The position numbers were made by a program, and so were the translations under genes. Shown in pieces: positions 60,119-64,000 of a DNA stretch of 64,000 nucleotides. The first letter of the stretch is position 1; the number at the start of each line of letters is the position of its first letter. The notes beneath the pieces were generated by a model that saw only the letters and a program-made list of their open reading frames with translations, had not been told where the DNA came from and did not search any database. This DNA is from JABWBD01 sp040768665 (lineage in GTDB: Bacteria > Planctomycetota > Planctomycetia > Pirellulales > Thermoguttaceae), in contig JAXGMN010000038.1 in assembly GCA_040768665.1 (NCBI GenBank), forward strand, positions 67,192 through 131,191, read 5' to 3'.

Positions 60119-61531
60119 TTATTCTACCGCGCGCAGCAATCCTTCCGCCTTGTGCCAGGTCTCCGCGTATTCCCGCCGCGGATCGGACTGGGCGACAATT
60201 CCGCCGCCGACCGGCGCCTGCCACCATCTTCGGCCGGCCGTAATCGTTCGGATCAGGATACTCAGGTCCAGGCTCCCGTCGAAGCCGAGATATCCCAACG
60301 ATCCGCAGTACGCGCCGCGGGCGGTCGGCTCCAGCTCGGCGATAATCTCCATGGCCCGGATCTTGGGAGCGCCGGTCACGGAGCCGCCCGGAAACGCGGC
60401 CTTCAACAGATCGATAGACCCGAACTCGTCTCGCAACCGCCCACGGACCGCCGAGACAAGATGCTGCACGTACTGGTAGACCTCGAGCCGGCAGAGCTGG
60501 GTGACCACGACACTCTCCGGGGCGCAGACGCGTGAGAGGTCGTTTCGCAGCAGGTCGACGATCATCACGTTCTCGGCGCGGTCCTTCTCGCTCCCGCGGA
60601 GCTCGTCGCCGGCGAAGAGGTCGGCCTCGGGCCTGGACGTTCGCCGGCGGGTGCCTTTGATCGGTCGGGTTTCCACCTCTCGCCCACGAACTTGCACGAA
60701 CCGCTCGGGCGATGCGCTGACGATCTGGAACTCGCCGAGGTCGAAATATCCGGCAAACGGAGCCGGGTTGCAGCGTCGCAGACGCCGGTAGAGCGCAACG
60801 GAGTCGTCGCGGGCCGGCAGCAGGAGCCGCTGTGCCAGATTGACCTGGAAGACGTCGCCGGCGTAGATGTACGCGATCGCGCGGCGGACCATTTCGAGAT
60901 AGTCGGCTTCGGACAGATTGCTCAAGAGACCGGCGGGGCCGCCGACGGCGAATTGCGGCGCTAATTGATCGCAATGAAGCGGCGGCCGCCAACTGCGGGC
61001 GTGTGGCGGTTGGCGCTCGCCGCGCTCGAGCCACTGCCGGGCTTCGGCGATCCGACGGCTTGCTCGTGCGCGGCGCCGGTGCGGTTCCGTTTCGGGCAGT
61101 CCCTGCGAAACGATCCAGCCTCGCTGGTCGACCTGGTCGAACGCAAATACCACGTCGTACAGTCCGACGGCCATCGCCGGCAGCCCGAACTCGTCGTAGC
61201 GCGGGGATGGCAAGGTTTCGAGTTGGCGTCCCAGGTCGTAGCTGAACAATCCGGCCGCCCCGCCCTGAAACGGCGGCAGGTCGGGAATCGTATTTGACCG
61301 CATCGCCGCCAGGCGGTCTGCCAGCCGGTCGAGTGCGTCGCTTCCACCGACCGGCACTACAAGGGTCTCGAAAGGGTCGGCCGCCACGAACGAGTAGCGG
61401 CCCAGGGTCGGATGCGCAAGCGCGCTGTCGAGAAACAGGCAGTAGGAGAGGTCGCAGCAGCGCATGAAAACGCTCTCGGGATCGAGAGCGGGCGGCAGCG
61501 GTTCGACAAGGACGGCCGGCTCGATGCTCAA
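60119..61531 (-). CDS. pabB: Aminodeoxychorismate synthase component I
   Basis: PabB converts chorismate plus ammonia to 4-amino-4-deoxychorismate. The motif RPIKGTRRR carries the Lys typical of PabB (TrpE has Ala there). Other chorismate-binding blocks are AYIYAGDVFQVNLAQRL, VMIVDLLRNDLSRVC, FPGGSVTGAPKIRAMEIIAE and GAYCGSLGYLGFDG. I chose the TTG at 61531: AGGAGG lies seven bases before it and it overlaps the stop of the preceding gene (TTGA). A longer TTG start at 61555 is also open. No PabC (lyase) gene is visible in the window. Confidence 0.9.
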   Translation of the reverse strand: MSIEPAVLVEPLPPALDPESVFMRCCDLSYCLFLDSALAHPTLGRYSFVAADPFETLVVPVGGSDALDRLADRLAAMRSNTIPDLPPFQGGAAGLFSYDLGRQLETLPSPRYDEFGLPAMAVGLYDVVFAFDQVDQRGWIVSQGLPETEPHRRRARASRRIAEARQWLERGERQPPHARSWRPPLHCDQLAPQFAVGGPAGLLSNLSEADYLEMVRRAIAYIYAGDVFQVNLAQRLLLPARDDSVALYRRLRRCNPAPFAGYFDLGEFQIVSASPERFVQVRGREVETRPIKGTRRRTSRPEADLFAGDELRGSEKDRAENVMIVDLLRNDLSRVCAPESVVVTQLCRLEVYQYVQHLVSAVRGRLRDEFGSIDLLKAAFPGGSVTGAPKIRAMEIIAELEPTARGAYCGSLGYLGFDGSLDLSILIRTITAGRRWWQAPVGGGIVAQSDPRREYAETWHKAEGLLRAVE

Positions 61532-62958
61532 TCGCTTGCCTCCTCGTCGCCGCAATCTTCGTCGCGCCGACGCGCCATCCGCAGGGCCCGGCGCTCCAGC
61601 CGCGTCAACTCCCGCCGGGTGAGCATGCCCCAGTCGAGCGACTCGTCCTGGCGGTAATTCTTGCCCAGCGTCAGCGCCGTCACGGCCTTGGCCATTTCGT
61701 AGCCGAGATAAAAGGCGTGGGACGGATCGACCGGGGCCGGCGACTGCGGCAGCACGCGTTCAAAGAGCTCGAACGGATCCTCGCCTTCCAGGTGCAGACC
61801 CGCCGTGAGGACATGAAGCCGATTGTTCTCGGCGAAGATGCGAAAGGAGTGGTCCTTGATCGCGCCGCCCAACTCGGCCAAAGCCTCGGGGCCGTGCTCC
61901 AGGAGCTTCACATCGCGGAGCATCACCAGGCCGGGCTCGAGATGTTTTGGGAGCACATGATGCTTCGTCGCATGATGAAGCAGTTGCCGGGCGAGATGGC
62001 ACTCTCGAATGGAGGTGCGGGCCCAGTTGATCTCCTGCGTGGTCAGCACGCTCCGAATCCCCAACTCCTGGCAGAATCCGAGCAGCAGGACGTTGACGCC
62101 GGAGGAATCGACGTCGGTCAGCTCCGTAAGGTTGCCAATGCCCATCAGCATCTCCGCCTCGGGGAAGCGGCGGCGGACTTCCAGGTAGCGGCCCAGGCTT
62201 TCGGCGAAGCCGAAGGCGATGGGGTTGAGGATCGGGTCGATGCGGTAGGGAACGCCAGCGTCGGCGAGGATCGCGACGGTCTCGTCCAGACCGTCGAGCG
62301 TGCCCGGTGTGTCCGGCACGACGACGACCTCGCAGGCCCACTGGGCCGCGTGGCGACGGTTCGTCTTGTTGACCGAGAGGACCAGTTCGGCGCCGGCAGC
62401 CGCGGCCGGGGCGATGTCTCTCGGATTGTAGCTGTCGACGGAGACCCGCCGGCCTTGATCCCGGAGCGCTCGCACCGCGTCGCCGATCGCGGTCCACGTG
62501 CCGTTCGGCTCGCAGCCAAGGTCGATCACGTCGGCGCCATCGGCCTGATAGCGGTCGGCCTGCGCGAGGATTTCCGCCAGGGTAAGACGCGGGGCGTGGT
62601 TGATTTCGGCGATAATCTCGATGTCGTAGTCGCCGTAGTCTGCCCGTTCGGATTGCCGCCCAAAGAACTCGGGCAACTGGCGGAGGTCCCGGGGGCCGAG
62701 TTGAACCGGACGTCCTGCGGCTTCCACCAGCGGCGAGAGGTCTCCGACACAGTAGCCGGGCACCAGCACGTGGGTTGTTTCCGGCGGAACGACGATCCGC
62801 CGCGCGATCCACTTCGGGGTCATCAGCGCCGCGACGGTAATCGGCATGACCTGGACCGAGTAGTCGAAACCGACCACGGGCGCAAGCTGCTCGACGGTTC
62901 TTCGCAGGGAGGGCTCAGCGAGACGGCCGGTGACGAACAGGTAGTGCTGGCGGGACAT
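61528..62958 (-). CDS. DUF6513-type dihydropteroate-synthase-related protein (probable methanopterin pathway)
   Basis: Residues about 1-110 form a domain specific to this family (HYLFVTGRLAEPSLRRTVEQ), and about 115-330 a pterin-binding TIM barrel related to dihydropteroate synthase: DGADVIDLGCEPNGTW, GRRVSVDSYNPRDI, ELVLSVNKTNR and MGIGNLTELTDVDSSG. Bacteria that use tetrahydromethanopterin, including methylotrophs and planctomycetes, carry such a gene in addition to or instead of folP, thought to couple a pterin to the aminobenzoate-derived arm. The adjacent pabA/pabB supply aminobenzoate, which fits. The barrel is followed by a roughly 140-aa helical tail. The enzymatic reaction is not proven for this protein. 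It overlaps pabB by four bases. Confidence 0.85.
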   Translation of the reverse strand: MSRQHYLFVTGRLAEPSLRRTVEQLAPVVGFDYSVQVMPITVAALMTPKWIARRIVVPPETTHVLVPGYCVGDLSPLVEAAGRPVQLGPRDLRQLPEFFGRQSERADYGDYDIEIIAEINHAPRLTLAEILAQADRYQADGADVIDLGCEPNGTWTAIGDAVRALRDQGRRVSVDSYNPRDIAPAAAAGAELVLSVNKTNRRHAAQWACEVVVVPDTPGTLDGLDETVAILADAGVPYRIDPILNPIAFGFAESLGRYLEVRRRFPEAEMLMGIGNLTELTDVDSSGVNVLLLGFCQELGIRSVLTTQEINWARTSIRECHLARQLLHHATKHHVLPKHLEPGLVMLRDVKLLEHGPEALAELGGAIKDHSFRIFAENNRLHVLTAGLHLEGEDPFELFERVLPQSPAPVDPSHAFYLGYEMAKAVTALTLGKNYRQDESLDWGMLTRRELTRLERRALRMARRRDEDCGDEEASD

Positions 62959-62961
62959 GGC

Positions 62962-63738
62962 TCACCCGTAGTTGAACCCGCCGTTGATCTCGACGCATTG
63001 CCCGGTCACAAAGCCGGCATCCGGCGAGGCGAGGAAACGAGCGACCCGGGCCACATCCTCCGGCGTGCCCCAGCGTCCCAGGAGCGACTCCTTCTCCGCC
63101 CGCTGCTGCCAGGCGTTGGACGCTTGCTCGCCCCAGGCCGTGCGAATCCATCCCGGGGCGAGGCAGTTGACGCGGACTTCGGGGGCAAGCGTCTGGGCCA
63201 GGCTGCGGGAAAATGCCATGACCGCGCCCTTCGTCGCCGCGAAGAGCTGGCCGCTGTCGCCGCGCATGCCGCGGTAGACGCCGTCCCACCCCATGTTGAG
63301 GATCACGCCGGAGCCTCTTTGTTTCATCTTGGTGCCGACGGCTCGCGAGAGGCGGATTGTGGCCGTAACGTCTACCTGCCAGAGCGCTTCCAGCTTCTGC
63401 TCGTAGGGCCATCTGGCCGCGATGCTGGTGAGCAGGTCGACGCCGGCATTGTTCACCCAGATGTCCAGGCCGCTTCGCCAGTCCCAGGCGTCTGCCGCGA
63501 GTTGATCCTGCTGGGCCGGGTGGGCAAGGTCGGCCATCAGTACCAGGGCGCTGCGTCCGAAGTCGCGGACTGCGGATGCTGCGGCTTCGGCCCCGTCGCG
63601 GTTGCGGCGTGCGTGGAGGACGATGTCGGCGCCCGCCGCGGCCAGCTCGATCGCGATTGCCCGGCCGATGCCGGAAGAAGAGCCGGTGACTACGGCGATC
63701 TTGTCGGCAAGGGGAAGGGTGAGCGGGGGCTCGGTCAT
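62962..63738 (-). CDS. SDR-family protein with a substituted active site
   Basis: The 258-aa protein has the SDR cofactor motif TGSSSGIGRAIA, the NNAG motif and the C-terminal SPDAGFVTGQCVEINGG. The catalytic site is altered: the YxxxK Tyr is Phe166 (LFAATK, Lys170 kept) and the usual Ser region reads VILNMGWDG, with no Ser. A normal ketone reduction or oxidation is therefore doubtful. It is three bases upstream of the DUF6513-like gene and begins the pab operon, so a role with pterins (some SDRs reduce dihydropterins) or a non-catalytic role is a reasonable guess. No strong ribosome binding site lies before ATG 63738. Confidence 0.85.
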   Translation of the reverse strand: MTEPPLTLPLADKIAVVTGSSSGIGRAIAIELAAAGADIVLHARRNRDGAEAAASAVRDFGRSALVLMADLAHPAQQDQLAADAWDWRSGLDIWVNNAGVDLLTSIAARWPYEQKLEALWQVDVTATIRLSRAVGTKMKQRGSGVILNMGWDGVYRGMRGDSGQLFAATKGAVMAFSRSLAQTLAPEVRVNCLAPGWIRTAWGEQASNAWQQRAEKESLLGRWGTPEDVARVARFLASPDAGFVTGQCVEINGGFNYG

Positions 63739-63812
63739 GAGGCTAAAGGGGACGAAGTTCCAGGCGCGGTCGAGATCCAGGGGTGAGCGTGGTTGCCGAG
63801 CGCGAGGTTGCG

Positions 63813-63962
63813 CAAGGTCTTGCTCGGCAAGCGCGTCGTTCTACACAAGTATGCGGAATGGGGTGCTGCCGCGATCATAACCGCCTATTTATCAAGCCTT
63901 TACGATCATCATGGTTCCTTCGTGCTCGTGCTCAGCGAAGCGGTGCTCGTACTCGATGATCG
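63813..63962. repeat. Degenerate repeats at the right edge of the window
   Basis: AAGGTCTTGCTCGGCAAGCG (63814-63833) is a decayed copy of the AGGTCCCGCT hairpin. GTGCTCGTGCTCAGCGAAGC (63922-63941) and the following GGTGCTCGTACTCGATGATC form a GAGCACGAG-type low-complexity block. No gene is seen in 63739-64000. Confidence 0.45.
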
Positions 63963-64000
63963 GGGGTGACCCCGCCTGCAAAAACCCGATTACGATCACC

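Overview
The window is GC-rich DNA from a bacterium that looks like a planctomycete (Planctomycetota, PVC superphylum). No 16S or other taxonomic marker is present, so this is inferred from gene content: three Gfo/Idh/MocA oxidoreductases (two with clear Tat signals), a secreted sulfatase, a GH127-type glycosidase, an ECF sigma factor, SpoIIE-type phosphatases, a DUF6513-like dihydropteroate-synthase relative next to pabA/pabB (as in bacteria that make methanopterin-like C1 carriers), and many short palindromic interspersed repeats.

Layout. 1-12087: 3' part of a complex I operon, nuoF(partial)-G-H-I-J-K-L and a single reading frame joining nuoM to nuoN; palindromic repeats sit at nuoF/G and nuoG/H, inside the M/N linker and at the end of nuoN. 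12101-13982: a degenerate NtrC-like regulator with an apparent frameshift, and a small partner. 14005-19937 (minus): MgtE-like transporter, lipoprotein, and a 1373-aa protein with the architecture of soluble adenylyl cyclase. 20617-26140: GH127-SGNH glycosidase/esterase, sulfatase, SHOCT-like protein. 26142-32336: SH3-domain protein, leuS, polyprenyl-phosphate sugar transferase. 32628-37020: fasciclin protein, ECF sigma factor, cobalamin-binding protein with a CarH-type Wx9EH motif, SOUL protein, SpoIIE phosphatase. 37691-40479: two overlapping Gfo/Idh/MocA genes followed by gene debris. 41027-45819: metal ABC transporter (lipoprotein, ATPase, two permeases), in which both permeases end in a full DtxR/MntR-like domain. 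46088-53256: secreted M49 peptidase, KDG-kinase-like PfkB protein, multi-PAS SpoIIE phosphatase, ferredoxin-containing aldo/keto reductase. 53574-57889: molybdenum hydroxylase cluster (2Fe-2S subunit, Tat-exported Mo subunit, XdhC, MocA-like). 57882-59162: a third Gfo/Idh/MocA. 59479-63738 (minus): SDR, DUF6513/DHPS-like, pabB, pabA.

How the genes work together: the nuo genes form one translationally coupled respiratory operon. The metal transporter matches the Chlamydia ytgABCRD order and seems to carry its metal sensor covalently on the permeases. The molybdenum hydroxylase is encoded with its cofactor cytidylation and insertion factors. The last four minus-strand genes make 4-aminobenzoate and probably use it in a pterin C1-carrier pathway.

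The most interesting items are the doubly DtxR-fused metal permeases, the NuoM-NuoN fusion whose linker is built from repeat copies, the sAC-like cyclase, the SDR without its catalytic Tyr in the pABA/pterin operon, and the possible B12 light sensor beside an ECF sigma factor. No tRNA, rRNA, CRISPR array or transposase gene was recognised.
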